Shown here: piece by piece, positions 24,019-33,242 of the stretch | How the letters are laid out: each line of letters begins with the position of its first letter | How positions within the stretch are numbered: position 1 is the stretch's first letter | Assembly: GCF_003858635.1 (NCBI RefSeq) | Contig: NZ_RQJO01000008.1 | Location: 1,612,001 to 1,676,000 of the forward strand | Direction: 5' to 3' | DNA length: 64,000 nucleotides | Source: Larkinella rosea | GTDB taxonomy: Bacteria; Bacteroidota; Bacteroidia; Cytophagales; Spirosomataceae | The notes under the pieces: model-generated | What the model was told of the DNA's origin: nothing | The model's input: the letters and a program-made list of their open reading frames with translations, nothing else | Database searches by the model: none | Made by a program: the position numbers and the translations under genes

Positions 24019-25080
24019 TTATTTCAATATCGGTTCGAGAGCCGCCCGGTTTTCGTCGAGCCACTTCGTAATATCGGAAACGATTTCTTTCATGCCCAAT
24101 TCCGGTTTCCAGCCGGTCAGTTTCGTAACTTTCGTGTTGTCGGTGATATAGAGCCGGATATCAGCCGCCCGGTTTTCGGCCACACTGCTGATCGGAATGG
24201 TTTTTCCGGTTATTTCCTGGCAGATTTTGGTCAATTCCTGCAAGGATGCGCTGCTTTCGTTGCCCCCGCCCGCATTCAGAATTTCTCCATTGACTTTGTC
24301 GATGTTGTGTAACTCCCAGTCGATCAGCCGGTACAGGTCGGCAATGTGGAGCATGTCACGGGTTTGTTTGCCGGTTCCGCCGTAGCCGATGTAGGCCAGT
24401 TGCTGTTCGAAGTAATGTTTGGCAATCCAGAGCACCATGACGCCCTGATCGACCTTGCCCATTTGCCAGGGTCCGGTGATCACCCCGCAGCGGTTGATGA
24501 TGGTTTTCAGGCCGAAGAACTCGTTGTATTCCTGAATGATCAATTCCGACGCCAGTTTGGTCGTTCCATACAGGGAGCGGGCACCATCGAGTGGGAAATT
24601 CTCCGCAATTCCTTTGGACGAAACACCCGGAACCGGCTGGTTGTCGGAAAGAACAAACCGGGTTTCGTGTTCATCGAAGTTCAGCGTTTCGATGGTTTTG
24701 ATCGGATATACCCGGCTGGTGGAGAGGAAAATGACGTTGGCTTTGGATTTCAGCGCAAAGTTGAGGCAGTTGACCGTTCCGAACAGGTTCGTATTCATCA
24801 GATAATCCGGCGTTCCCGTCAGACCGGCCAGCACCGACGGCTCGGCCGACGCTTCGATCAGGGTGTCGACGGGCGGAATGGGGTCGAAATCTTCCTTATT
24901 CCGGATATCGCCGTGAACAAATTGAATACCGGCTTTGGTTAAGCGGGCTACGTTGAGTTCGGAGCCTTTTCGTTTGAGATTGTCGAGAACAAAAATTTCG
25001 TACTGAGGATAGTCGGTTTTGAGCGACAAAGCCAGTGAGGAGCCTACAAAACCAGCTCCGCCGGTGATCAGTATTTTCAT
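24019..25080 (-). CDS. NAD-dependent epimerase/dehydratase, CDP-paratose 2-epimerase-like
   Basis: The protein has 353 residues of the extended SDR class that converts nucleotide sugars. The NAD motif is ITGGAGFVGSSLA at 5-17. The active-site region has LSTSRVYPI (Ser/Thr) and SLYGTTKLASE with the YxxxK pair near 170. The segments NRCGVITGPWQMGKVDQGV and GYGGTGKQTRDMLHIADL resemble CDP-paratose 2-epimerase (tyvelose pathway) more than UDP-glucose 4-epimerase. The exact substrate is not certain. It is probably a supplier for surface polysaccharide, in keeping with the glycan genes at 30-39 kb. It stands alone between convergent rng and kup. Confidence 0.8.
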   Translation of the reverse strand: MKILITGGAGFVGSSLALSLKTDYPQYEIFVLDNLKRKGSELNVARLTKAGIQFVHGDIRNKEDFDPIPPVDTLIEASAEPSVLAGLTGTPDYLMNTNLFGTVNCLNFALKSKANVIFLSTSRVYPIKTIETLNFDEHETRFVLSDNQPVPGVSSKGIAENFPLDGARSLYGTTKLASELIIQEYNEFFGLKTIINRCGVITGPWQMGKVDQGVMVLWIAKHYFEQQLAYIGYGGTGKQTRDMLHIADLYRLIDWELHNIDKVNGEILNAGGGNESSASLQELTKICQEITGKTIPISSVAENRAADIRLYITDNTKVTKLTGWKPELGMKEIVSDITKWLDENRAALEPILK

Positions 25081-25157
25081 AATCAGGATTTTAACCGGTT
25101 TACAGTCAAGTGATTACTAAAATAGCTCTCGCTTGTAAAACCGGTGACGTGTAAAAA

Positions 25158-27101
25158 TTAGGTATCGATTCGCTTTAATTTGACATTTTCGACGGGCCGG
25201 ATCACCAACGGTACTTTTTCGATCTTGACCGCACTGCTGTCGAGCCCAAACCAGCGGTCTTCGGGGGTTGTAAATCCTTTCACAAAGAAATAAACATCCA
25301 TTACAACCCGTTCCCGCAAGGGCAGATCGTTCTCGAAGGAAAGGAATTTTTCGAGTACGACAAACCGGAAATCACCGATCACATTCTGACGACTCAACGA
25401 TTCGTACCGGCTGGTAATATCCACTTCCTTGTTTTTCACCATGTCTTCGATAACCCGCCGGAAAAAGAGATTGATCCGCTGTTCAATCCGAAAACCGAGC
25501 CGGAACGTAACTTTGTAGACATCGTCGGTCGCAATCGTGTTCACTTTGTATTCCATCGTATACGGATCATCGGTTGTATCGACGTGGATAAACCAGTAAA
25601 TATCCGCCCGTTTTGGTCGTTTCTGGAAGATGGAATAAATGATTTTTGATTCAATTTCGGCCGCCCGGGCCGCGTTGCTCATAAAAACGAGGTGGGTGGC
25701 GTATTTCGGAATACTGATATCCCGGCTGAGTTCTTTGAACGGCTGGATGTACTGGTCAATTTTGACGTATTCCGTTAACCGCAGCTTGATTTTATTGGCG
25801 TTGAGCCAGATAATCATGATGGCCGCCATAATCCCGGCAATCAGGACCGAAACCCAGCCGCCGTGCGTGAATTTTGCCAGATTCGCTACCAGAAAGCTGG
25901 TTTCGACGATCAGGTAAAACACCAGGAACAGCATGACAAACCACGCATTGAATTTGTGGGAATACATGTAATAGCTGAACAGAATGGTTGTCATCAGCAT
26001 GGTCAGCGTAATTGCCAGACCGTAAGCCGCTTCCATCCGGGAGGAGTCCTGAAAGTAAAGCACCACGCCTACACAGCCCGTAAACAACAGCCAGTTGATG
26101 CTCGGAACGTATAATTGCCCTTTCTTATTAGTGGGGTACCGAAGCCGGACTTTCGGCCAGAAATTGAGCCGAATGGCCTCACTGATCAGTGTAAACGCGC
26201 CGGTAATCATGGCCTGACTGGCAATGACGGTGGCCATCGTGGCAATGACGATACCGGCAAAAAGAAACCATTCGGGCATTAAACCGTAGAACGGATTGCG
26301 TTCGCCGAGGTTCTGACCCGCCAGACTTTCCACGTAAGCGCCCTGACCAAAATAGTTGAGCAATAGACAGGCCTTCACGAACATCCAGCTGATCCGAATG
26401 TTTCCACGGCCGGTATGCCCCATATCTGCGTAGAGTGCTTCCGCACCGGTTGTCGATAAAAAAACCGCTCCCAAAAGCCAGAAAGCACCGGGATAATCAT
26501 TCAGAAAATGATAGACGTATAAAGGATTGACAGCCTGGAGAATAGACAAATCACTGACAATCTGTAATACACCCAATGTGCCTAACATGGTGAACCACAG
26601 AAGCATAATGGGGCCGAATGCCGTACCGACCACGCTGGTTCCGAACGTCTGGATGAGAAAGAGAAAAGCCAGAATACCAAGTACGATTGGAACCGTCGGA
26701 ATGTCGGGATAAAGAATACGAAGCCCTTCGATGGCCGACGAAACGGAAATCGGAGGAGTAATGATGCTGTCGGCCAGAAGGGAACTGCCGCCAATGATGG
26801 CCGGAATCGTCAGCCAGCGGGCGTGTCGCCGAACCAGCGCGTACAATGCGAACGTTCCACCTTCCCCGCGATTATCGGCCCGCAGTACTAAAACGACGTA
26901 TTTAACGGTGGTTTGCAAGGTAATTGTCCAGAAAATGCAGGATAGAGCTCCTCTGACAATGTCTTCCTGAATTGGCTGATCGGTCCCTACAACGGCGCGA
27001 AGCACGTAAAGTGGCGAGGTGCCAATGTCGCCGTAGATAATACCCAGTGCAACCAGCAGGCCCGCTGCCGTTACCTTATCCAGGTGTTTTTTATCTTCCA
27101 T
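25158..27101 (-). CDS. kup: KUP-type potassium uptake transporter
   Basis: The protein has 647 residues. About twelve membrane helices fill residues 15-440, and the C-terminal 200 residues are a soluble domain. The KUP signature IIYGDIGTSPLYVLRAVVG is at about 20-38. Further family features are GGTFALYALVRRHARW, TTGAEALYADMGHTGRGNIR and GAYVESLAGQNLGERNPFYG. It imports K+ with protons and is usually constitutive and low in regulation. No other potassium gene is nearby. It is followed by the epimerase gene on the same strand after a 77-base gap and preceded by a polypurine/polypyrimidine imperfect inverted repeat (27168-27245). Confidence 0.94.
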   Translation of the reverse strand: MEDKKHLDKVTAAGLLVALGIIYGDIGTSPLYVLRAVVGTDQPIQEDIVRGALSCIFWTITLQTTVKYVVLVLRADNRGEGGTFALYALVRRHARWLTIPAIIGGSSLLADSIITPPISVSSAIEGLRILYPDIPTVPIVLGILAFLFLIQTFGTSVVGTAFGPIMLLWFTMLGTLGVLQIVSDLSILQAVNPLYVYHFLNDYPGAFWLLGAVFLSTTGAEALYADMGHTGRGNIRISWMFVKACLLLNYFGQGAYVESLAGQNLGERNPFYGLMPEWFLFAGIVIATMATVIASQAMITGAFTLISEAIRLNFWPKVRLRYPTNKKGQLYVPSINWLLFTGCVGVVLYFQDSSRMEAAYGLAITLTMLMTTILFSYYMYSHKFNAWFVMLFLVFYLIVETSFLVANLAKFTHGGWVSVLIAGIMAAIMIIWLNANKIKLRLTEYVKIDQYIQPFKELSRDISIPKYATHLVFMSNAARAAEIESKIIYSIFQKRPKRADIYWFIHVDTTDDPYTMEYKVNTIATDDVYKVTFRLGFRIEQRINLFFRRVIEDMVKNKEVDITSRYESLSRQNVIGDFRFVVLEKFLSFENDLPLRERVVMDVYFFVKGFTTPEDRWFGLDSSAVKIEKVPLVIRPVENVKLKRIDT

Positions 27102-27167
27102 AAATAATAAACGCCGTGCTAATTCAGGTTCGGCTGGTGAAATCCGGGTAAAGATAACGTTAAAAAA

Positions 27168-27245
27168 AGGAGAAAGGAGAAAGGCGAGAGGAAAAAGGAT
27201 CGCCTACCGTTCCTTCTTCCCTTTTCACCTTTCTCCTTTCCCACT
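27168..27245. repeat. Imperfect GGAGAAAGG / CCTTTCTCC inverted repeat
   Basis: A run AAAGGAGAAAGGAGAAAGG upstream is mirrored by CACCTTTCTCCTTTCCC downstream, with GGATCGCC / GGCGATCC-like sequence near the middle. It would fold as an imperfect hairpin between mntH and kup, both on the minus strand. Confidence 0.5.
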
Positions 27246-27274
27246 TTTTTTATTTTATATCCCGGTTTTCTCCA

Positions 27275-28615
27275 TTAAATGGTCCCGGCCAGCAGAACGA
27301 CGTTCAAAACAATGATCAATCCGGCCACCGCCCAACTCAGAACGGTCATCCAGCGGGGATTGACAAAAACGCCCATTTTTAATTTGTCACTGGTGAACAA
27401 AACCAGCGGCACGACTGCGAAACTCAGTTGAATGGACAGAATTACCTGGCTGAAAACCAGCAACTCCGAGGTGCCGTGTTCGCCGTATAAAACCGTTACG
27501 ACCAGGGCCGGAACAATGGCGATCAGGCGGGTGATGAGCCGACGGAGCCAGGGTTTTAGCCGGATGTTCAGAAAACCTTCCATCACGATCTGCCCCGCCA
27601 GCGTGCCGGTTAAAGTGGAGTTTTGCCCCGAAGCCAGCAGGGCGACCGCAAACACCACACTGGCCAGGGTGGCTCCCAGCAGCGGATCGAGCAGGCGGTG
27701 GGCGTCGGTGATATCCGCTACCTGGTGGTTTCCGGAGCTGTGGAAGGCCGCAGCCGACAGAATCAGAATGGCTGCGTTGATGAAAAAAGCCAGAAACAAC
27801 GACAGCGTAGAGTCGATGGTCGCAAATTTGATGGCGTTCCGGCGACCGCTTTCGGTTTGGGCAAAATCGCGGGTTTGCACAATGCTGGAATGCAGGTATA
27901 GGTTGTGCGGCATGACCGTTGCGCCCAGAATACCGATAGCGATGTACAGCATATCGGGATTGGTAATGACTTCTTTTTGCGGAATTAGACCGTTCAGTAC
28001 GGCGGCAATGGCGGGCTGAGCCAGCAAAATTTCGTAGGCGAAGCAAAGCAAAATGACAAAAATCAGGGCACCAACGATGCTTTCAAGCCAGCGGAAACCT
28101 TTGTGTTGAAGATACAGCAATACCAGAACGTCCAATGCGGTGATACAAACACCCACCGTCAGCGGAATACCGAACAACAGATTCAAGGCAATGGCCGATC
28201 CGATGACTTCTGCCAGATCGCAGGCTGCAATTGCAATTTCACACAAAATCCAGAGCGCAATGGAAACCGGTCGGCTGTAATGATCGCGGCAAGCCTGCGC
28301 CAGATCGCGGCCTGTTGCAATTCCGAGCTTAAGCGAAAGGTGTTGCAACAGCATCGCAAAGAGGTTGGAAATCAGGATAACCGATAATAGAGTATAACCA
28401 AACCGTGAGCCACCGGCGATGTCGGTTGCCCAGTTGCCGGGGTCCATATACCCAACGGCAACCATTAGACCCGGGCCGGCAAAAGCCATCAGCCGCTTAA
28501 AAAACGAGCCGGATTCCGAAACCGGAATACTCGCGTGAACTTCGGGTAATGATTTGGTTAGATTATCGGATTTCCATCCCTGTCCCATTCTTGTGGTCGG
28601 TTCATTCGTTACCAT
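27275..28615 (-). CDS. mntH: Nramp-family divalent metal transporter MntH
   Basis: The protein has 446 residues with about eleven membrane helices. Metal-binding motifs of the family are intact: [20 protein letters not shown] in helix 1 (Asp, Asn) and [19 protein letters not shown] in helix 6 (Met-Pro-His). The transporter imports Mn2+ (or Fe2+) with protons. It carries an N-terminal cytosolic extension of about 40 residues before the first helix. It is divergent from a DtxR/MntR-type regulator; the 176-base gap contains two palindromes (28653-28675 and 28686-28701) that are candidate operators. The pair therefore forms a self-contained manganese uptake and control unit. Confidence 0.94.
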   Translation of the reverse strand: MVTNEPTTRMGQGWKSDNLTKSLPEVHASIPVSESGSFFKRLMAFAGPGLMVAVGYMDPGNWATDIAGGSRFGYTLLSVILISNLFAMLLQHLSLKLGIATGRDLAQACRDHYSRPVSIALWILCEIAIAACDLAEVIGSAIALNLLFGIPLTVGVCITALDVLVLLYLQHKGFRWLESIVGALIFVILLCFAYEILLAQPAIAAVLNGLIPQKEVITNPDMLYIAIGILGATVMPHNLYLHSSIVQTRDFAQTESGRRNAIKFATIDSTLSLFLAFFINAAILILSAAAFHSSGNHQVADITDAHRLLDPLLGATLASVVFAVALLASGQNSTLTGTLAGQIVMEGFLNIRLKPWLRRLITRLIAIVPALVVTVLYGEHGTSELLVFSQVILSIQLSFAVVPLVLFTSDKLKMGVFVNPRWMTVLSWAVAGLIIVLNVVLLAGTI

Positions 28616-28652
28616 AGCGTTAGACTGCTACAACAATATTCTTCTAATTAAC

Positions 28653-28675
28653 GAAACAAATGTATCAAATGTTTC
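28653..28675 (-). promoter_or_regulatory. mntH -7 element inside an inverted repeat
   Basis: CAAATGTA at 28657-28664 reads TACATTTG on the minus strand, a TAnnTTTG -7 element about 42 bases from the mntH start. It lies within the inverted repeat GAAACA-N11-TGTTTC (28653-28675), a candidate site for the divergent regulator. No clear -33 was found. Confidence 0.4.
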
Positions 28676-28685
28676 TAAATAATAA

Positions 28686-28734
28686 TTTAGGCTTGTCTAA
28701 AAATTTTTTGAACCGCAATAAAAATCTAAATTTG
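28686..28734 (+). promoter_or_regulatory. Promoter of the mntR-like gene with adjacent palindrome
   Basis: TTG at 28708-28710 and TAAATTTG at 28727-28734 (16 bases apart) match the Bacteroidota promoter pattern. Just upstream lies the palindrome TTTAG-GCTTGT-CTAAA (28686-28701), similar in style to DtxR/MntR-family boxes (TTAGG...CCTAA). Its place between the two divergent promoters suits a shared operator. Confidence 0.5.
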
Positions 28735-28791
28735 TGGGTAGGAATATCAGATGAATGACTCATCGATCGTTCCTGAATTAGTCAATAGCGA

Positions 28792-29475
28792 ATGGACCGG
28801 TTGCAAATCCGTCCGAAACCAATGCATTCATTCACGGAAGAAAATTATCTGAAGACCATTTATTACCTGTCTGCCCGTCAGGAAGGGGAGGTAACAACCA
28901 ATTCGCTGGCCGAAATGACGGCTACGAAAGCGGCTTCGGTGTCGGATATGTTGCGGAAACTGGCGGAGAAGCAGCTGATTCATTATAAAAAATACCAGGG
29001 TGTCCGGCTTACGGAGGAGGGCGAACGGCTGGCGTTGAAAGTGATCCGGCGGCACCGGATCTGGGAAGTGTTTCTGTCCGAAAAACTGGGTTTTGGCTGG
29101 GATGAAGTCCACGAAATGGCCGAAGAATTGGAGCACATCCGTTCGGAGGAGCTGGTTCAAAAGCTGGATGCTTTTTTGGGATACCCCCAGTTCGACCCCC
29201 ACGGCGACCCGATCCCGAGCCCGGCGGGACACATGCCAGCGGTTGAATACTCCAAATTATCGGAGGTGACGATTGGCGAAGAAGTGCAGGTGATGGGCGT
29301 CCTGGAACATTCGCCGGAATTTCTTCAACATCTCGACAAAACCGGTCTGAACCTGGGCTGCCGGGTACTGGTGCAGGACGTCAATGTGTTTGATAAATCC
29401 GTTTCGGTACAGATTAATCACGAAAAAACGTTGTTCGTTAGTAATGAAGTGGCCCGGAATTTATTAGTCAATTAG
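28792..29475 (+). CDS. mntR: DtxR/MntR-family metal-dependent regulator
   Basis: The protein has 227 residues. An alternative ATG ten codons in (28822, MHSFTEENYLKTIYY) matches the usual family start. The N-terminal winged helix covers about 15-75 (ATKAASVSDMLRKLAEKQL, YKKYQGVRLTEEG). The metal-binding/dimer domain follows with WDEVHEMAEELEHIRSEEL and GYPQFDPHGDPIP; the Cys found before PHG in iron-responsive DtxR is Asp here, which favours manganese. The C-terminal part (about 150-225) is an FeoA/SH3-like domain (LDKTGLNLGCRVLVQDV). Divergence from mntH supports control of Mn uptake. Confidence 0.88.
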   Translation: MDRLQIRPKPMHSFTEENYLKTIYYLSARQEGEVTTNSLAEMTATKAASVSDMLRKLAEKQLIHYKKYQGVRLTEEGERLALKVIRRHRIWEVFLSEKLGFGWDEVHEMAEELEHIRSEELVQKLDAFLGYPQFDPHGDPIPSPAGHMPAVEYSKLSEVTIGEEVQVMGVLEHSPEFLQHLDKTGLNLGCRVLVQDVNVFDKSVSVQINHEKTLFVSNEVARNLLVN

Positions 29476-29506
29476 CCGGTGGCCGGTCTGACTCTAACAA
29501 ATTGGC

Positions 29507-30583
29507 ATGAAACTCCTCGATTGGTATATTTTAAAACGGTTTTTGCTGACGTACCTCTTTGTCGTAATGGTCATCGTTCTGATCGTTTGCGTGGTGGATT
29601 ACACCGAAAAAGTAGACGATTTTTACAAACACAAAGCACCCGGCGACAAAATCCTGTTTGATTACTACCTCAATTTCATTCCGTACTGGGCCAATTACAT
29701 CAGCCCGCTGATGGTGTTCATCGCTACGGTTTTCATGACTTCCCGGCTGGCAGCCAAATCGGAGATTATCGCCATGCTGAGCAGCGGCATGAGCTTTGTG
29801 CGGTTGCTGGTACCGTTCGGTATGGGTGCATTGGTTCTCAGTATCATAACTTATTTTCTGGTGGGCTGGGTGGTGCCGAGAGCCAACCAGACCCGGATTG
29901 CTTTCGAGCTGAAATATACCAAGGATCCGTACACCTATTCGGGCCGGAATATCCATATCAAGGTAGCTCCCAATGTGTACGCCTACCTGGAAAGCTATAA
30001 TAATCAGAGTAATACGGGTTACAAATTCACCCTTGAAAAGGTGAAAGGGAATCAGCTGCTGCAAAAAATGGCGGGCGACCGCATTGAATGGAGTCCGCAA
30101 AAAAAGAAGTGGACGGTTTATGATTATAACGTTCGGACGATCAACGGTTTACAGGAAACACTCACGCCCGGAACCAAAGTCGATACGTTATTAAATCTAT
30201 ATCCCTCGGATTTTGACAGCGATTTCAGCCTGTATGAAACGTTTACGTTTTCGGAACTGGATAATTACATCGATTTGCTCAGTAGCCGGGGGGCCGACGG
30301 GGTCGAAACGTATCTGCTGGAGAAATACTCCCGGCAGACGCGCCCGTTTGCCATTATTATTTTGACCGCGATCGGTGTCATTATGTCGGCCCGGAAAAGC
30401 CGTCGGGGCGTTGGCTGGCAGGTCGCACTGGGTTTTGTGCTGGCGTTTGTGTATCTGCTTTTTTTCATGCTGGCCAAAGGCATTGCCGAGTCGGGCAATC
30501 TGAATCCAATTGTCGCAGTCTGGTTGCCAAATATCGTTTTTACGGCTATTGGCGTGCTTTTATACAACACGATTCCCCGTTAA
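29507..30583 (+). CDS. LptF/LptG-family permease
   Basis: The protein has 358 residues of the YjgP/YjgQ family, the membrane subunits of the lipopolysaccharide export ABC transporter. Three helices lie near the N terminus (WYILKRFLLTYLFVVMVIVL, then two between 55 and 125), a periplasmic beta-jellyroll occupies about 140-265, and three helices close the protein (FAIIILTAIGVIMSARKSRRG, then two more). Only one LptF/G gene is present here, the second probably lying elsewhere. It starts 31 bases after mntR and leads the row of plus-strand envelope genes, so it may share transcription with mntR. It helps extract LPS from the inner membrane for transfer to LptC/LptA. Confidence 0.88.
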   Translation: MKLLDWYILKRFLLTYLFVVMVIVLIVCVVDYTEKVDDFYKHKAPGDKILFDYYLNFIPYWANYISPLMVFIATVFMTSRLAAKSEIIAMLSSGMSFVRLLVPFGMGALVLSIITYFLVGWVVPRANQTRIAFELKYTKDPYTYSGRNIHIKVAPNVYAYLESYNNQSNTGYKFTLEKVKGNQLLQKMAGDRIEWSPQKKKWTVYDYNVRTINGLQETLTPGTKVDTLLNLYPSDFDSDFSLYETFTFSELDNYIDLLSSRGADGVETYLLEKYSRQTRPFAIIILTAIGVIMSARKSRRGVGWQVALGFVLAFVYLLFFMLAKGIAESGNLNPIVAVWLPNIVFTAIGVLLYNTIPR

Positions 30584-30656
30584 CGTACCCACGGACGGAA
30601 GTCCGTGATTTATGATTATTAAAAAGAAAATCACGGACTTCCGTCCGTGGGTACGT
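30583..30656. repeat. Perfect 28-bp inverted repeat between lptF/G-like and DMT genes
   Basis: The arms at 30583-30610 and 30629-30656 are perfect complements, containing CCACGGACGGAAGTCCGTG, with an 18-base AT-rich loop. Each arm contains its own small palindrome (CGGAC...GTCCG). The hairpin starts on the last base of the upstream stop codon and ends on the base before the ATG at 30657 of the next gene, so it fills the whole intergenic space. Confidence 0.85.
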
Positions 30657-31562
30657 ATGAACCGACCCACCACTACTGATTACCTGCATCTGCATTTTCT
30701 GGTACTGATTTGGGGGTTTACAGCCATCCTGGGCCTGTTGATTTCCGTATCGGCCCTGACATTGGTTGTTTATCGCACGTTGCTGGCGGCAGTCGGCCTG
30801 GGCGTTTTACTGTACGTGCAGAAGAAGATGGCGCCGGTTTCGCCGGGCGACCGGCTGAAATTACTGGCCACCGGTTTGGTAATTGCCTTACACTGGGCGC
30901 TCTTTTTCGAAGCTGCGCGGGTGGCCAATGCGTCGGTCTGCCTGGCGGGCATGGCGACAGGATCGTTGTGGACGAGTTTGCTGGAGCCGCTTTTTTTTCG
31001 GAGACGCCTGCGCCTGGTCGAAGTGGTGCTGGGCATTGTTGTGATGGCGGGTCTTTATCTGATTTTTCGCTTTGAAATCGACCGGGCAGTGGGCTTGTTG
31101 ATGGCGGTTTTCTCGGCGATGCTGGCGTCTATTTTTACGATTATCAACAGCCGGTTTACGCGACACTATCCGGCCATGACCATTACCTTTTACGAAATGT
31201 CGGGCGCATTTGGTAGTTCACTGCTGTTTCTGGGGTTATATTTGGCGTTTGGTTTGGAAAAACCGTCGGCGTTATGGCCCCGGCCTGCCGACTGGCTGTG
31301 GATCTCGATTCTGGCCTTTGTCTGTACGGTTTATGCCTATTCGGCTTCGGTGTGGCTGATGCGCAAGTTTTCGGCATTCGCAATCAATCTGACCGTCAAT
31401 CTGGAACCGGTCTACGGCATCATGCTGGCGTGGCTGTTTTTTGGCGACCGCGAACGGATGACCGGCGGTTTTTACATCGGAACATTGATTATTCTGATTG
31501 CCGTGCTGGCTTATCCGGCTCTGAATCGGAAAATGGATAAAAAATACACCATTCAATCTTAA
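30657..31562 (+). CDS. DMT-superfamily transporter (EamA)
   Basis: From the ATG at 30657 the protein has 301 residues. The frame extends to an ATG at 30612, but that lies within the loop of the 28-bp hairpin. Ten hydrophobic helices in two EamA repeats are predicted; LHFLVLIWGFTAILGLLIS starts the first and GSSLLFLGLYLAFGLEKPS lies in the second. VNLEPVYGIMLAWLFFGDRE is the usual end of the second repeat. The substrate is unknown. The location at the head of a glycan-related gene row hints at lipid-linked or sugar precursor transport, but most DMT proteins carry small metabolites, so this is only a suggestion. Confidence 0.82.
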   Translation: MNRPTTTDYLHLHFLVLIWGFTAILGLLISVSALTLVVYRTLLAAVGLGVLLYVQKKMAPVSPGDRLKLLATGLVIALHWALFFEAARVANASVCLAGMATGSLWTSLLEPLFFRRRLRLVEVVLGIVVMAGLYLIFRFEIDRAVGLLMAVFSAMLASIFTIINSRFTRHYPAMTITFYEMSGAFGSSLLFLGLYLAFGLEKPSALWPRPADWLWISILAFVCTVYAYSASVWLMRKFSAFAINLTVNLEPVYGIMLAWLFFGDRERMTGGFYIGTLIILIAVLAYPALNRKMDKKYTIQS

Positions 31563-31607
31563 AAAGAAGAATTCAGCACACGCGCTGTGTAACTAATTTT
31601 TGAACTG

Positions 31608-33056
31608 ATGAATCAACTGGTTACGCCCAATAAATTCGTTTTTTTACTGATCATCGGTTTTTTCCTGCTGGCCGCTTTTCCACTCATTGCCCTGTCCTTT
31701 TATAACCAGCCGTCGCTCGTCGATGACTTTTGTTTTGCGGATACAGCCCGTAAATTTGGTGTCTGGCAGGCCCAGCAATTTTATTACGATGGCTGGACGG
31801 GGCGGTATTTCCATAATCTGATGGTGCACACGGGCCCACTGGTTTGGGAATGGTACAACGCCTACACCGTGTTTCCGATTCTGCTGCTGCTGTTGCTCTG
31901 GCTGGGTTTTTACTACGTTTTGCGCCAACTGGCCCAGCTGGTTCTGACGCAAACCGAATTGGTTATTTCGGCTACGGCGGCCACGTTTCTGTTTATTTCC
32001 CAGCTTGTTTCGCTCCCGGAATTCTTTTTCTGGTATCCCGGTTTGGCCTGTTATTCGGTTTCCTGCGTTTGTTTTTTATTTTTAGTTGGCGTACTGGTCG
32101 CGCATGACCGGATTCAGTTTCGCCTGAGTGCAGCCTTCCTGCTGGTCGAATCGCTGCTGGTCGCAGTCATCATCGGTTCCAGCGAAACCAGCATGATTAT
32201 GGCAATGGCTTTGTTGGGGACGGTTTTGTTCGGGTTATTGATTTATCGCCGAAAACTTCCGGTTTCCCTGTTAATACTATTCGCAATTGCCTGTATTTGC
32301 TGTTTTTACCTGATTAAAGCCCCCGGAAATGCCGTTCGGATGGGCGGAAACAAACAAAGCCAGGATATCCTGTTCTCCCTAACGGCAACCTTCAGGTACT
32401 GTTTGATTTACTTCCCGAAGCAGTTTATTCAAACTCCGCTGGTGCCCATTTCGCTCCTTTTCCTACCGATCGCTTACCGGTTAACCGACCCGCACAATCC
32501 CAGCCGCCGTTACTTCGATATCCACCCGTTACTGGCGGTGGGGCCTTATGTCGGGCTACTGTTTGTGTTGACTATGCTCCATTTCTGGGCAGTGGGCGTT
32601 CAGCCGGTTCCCCGTTTGCTGAATTCGGTGAATCTGATCCTGACGGTAGGCTGGTTTTATAATCTGACGGTTTGGGTTCGGGCGGTGCGGCAGACCGGCA
32701 GTGGTTTTTCGTTCCTGACTCATTACCAGTGGATTGTTGTAGGCGCAGTTGCGGTAGCCCTGGTTTTTGTAACGTATCGCAACCCCAATTTGCGCCTGGC
32801 CTACAATGATTTGCGATCCGGGAAGGCCAGGGAATACCATGATGCCGTCGATAAGCGATACGCATTAATGGCCAGCAGTCCCAGCGATGTTGTGGAACTG
32901 GGGCCGTTACCGGCCAATCCCTATTCGCTGGTTCTGGGCGATCTCAACGTTGACTCCGGGAGCCTCTGGAACCGGTGCTGGGCCAGTTATTACCATAAGA
33001 AAGGTGTTCGGCTCACGGCACCCTCGGAAGTTGAACTGCGGAATACCCCGCATTGA
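31608..33056 (+). CDS. Polytopic membrane protein, GT-C-like (DUF6056-like)
   Basis: The protein has 482 residues with about eleven membrane helices. After the first helix a periplasmic loop carries SLVDDFCFADTARKFGVW and YYDGWTGRYFHNLMVHTGPL. An acidic pair in this first loop is typical of GT-C glycosyltransferases, which use lipid-phosphate sugars as donors. The order of features fits proteins annotated DUF6056 in Bacteroidota, an assignment made from memory. A soluble C-terminal part of about 80 residues (from near 400) includes DLRSGKAREYHDAVDKRY. It lies 45 bases after the DMT gene and before a GT2 gene, so a role in glycan assembly is likely. Confidence 0.65.
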   Translation: MNQLVTPNKFVFLLIIGFFLLAAFPLIALSFYNQPSLVDDFCFADTARKFGVWQAQQFYYDGWTGRYFHNLMVHTGPLVWEWYNAYTVFPILLLLLLWLGFYYVLRQLAQLVLTQTELVISATAATFLFISQLVSLPEFFFWYPGLACYSVSCVCFLFLVGVLVAHDRIQFRLSAAFLLVESLLVAVIIGSSETSMIMAMALLGTVLFGLLIYRRKLPVSLLILFAIACICCFYLIKAPGNAVRMGGNKQSQDILFSLTATFRYCLIYFPKQFIQTPLVPISLLFLPIAYRLTDPHNPSRRYFDIHPLLAVGPYVGLLFVLTMLHFWAVGVQPVPRLLNSVNLILTVGWFYNLTVWVRAVRQTGSGFSFLTHYQWIVVGAVAVALVFVTYRNPNLRLAYNDLRSGKAREYHDAVDKRYALMASSPSDVVELGPLPANPYSLVLGDLNVDSGSLWNRCWASYYHKKGVRLTAPSEVELRNTPH

Positions 33057-33199
33057 GCGGGAGTCACTCCGGATTTTAGCCGGCAAACCGCCAGCCGTGA
33101 AAACCGGTAGCGGTTTTGAAAGGGCCGAATTCGAAACCGTAGAATAACCGTACGAATAAAGTGCCGTGGCCCAATAGTCGCAAGTCCACGATAATGTCC

Positions 33200-33207
33200 T
33201 ATTTTTG
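33200..33207 (+). promoter_or_regulatory. -7 element before a GT2 gene
   Basis: TATTTTTG matches TAnnTTTG and lies 36 bases upstream of the TTG start at 33243. No TTG was found at the right distance for a -33 element. The 186-base gap here otherwise shows nothing I can name. Confidence 0.35.
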
Positions 33208-33242
33208 TTGCGCCGTTCTTCATGTTATAAATCGACTGTACG

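Noticed and set aside
30612-30656. N-terminal extension of the DMT transporter from the ATG at 30612
   Set aside because: The extra codons fall in the loop and right arm of a perfect inverted repeat; the ATG at 30657 gives the usual family start.
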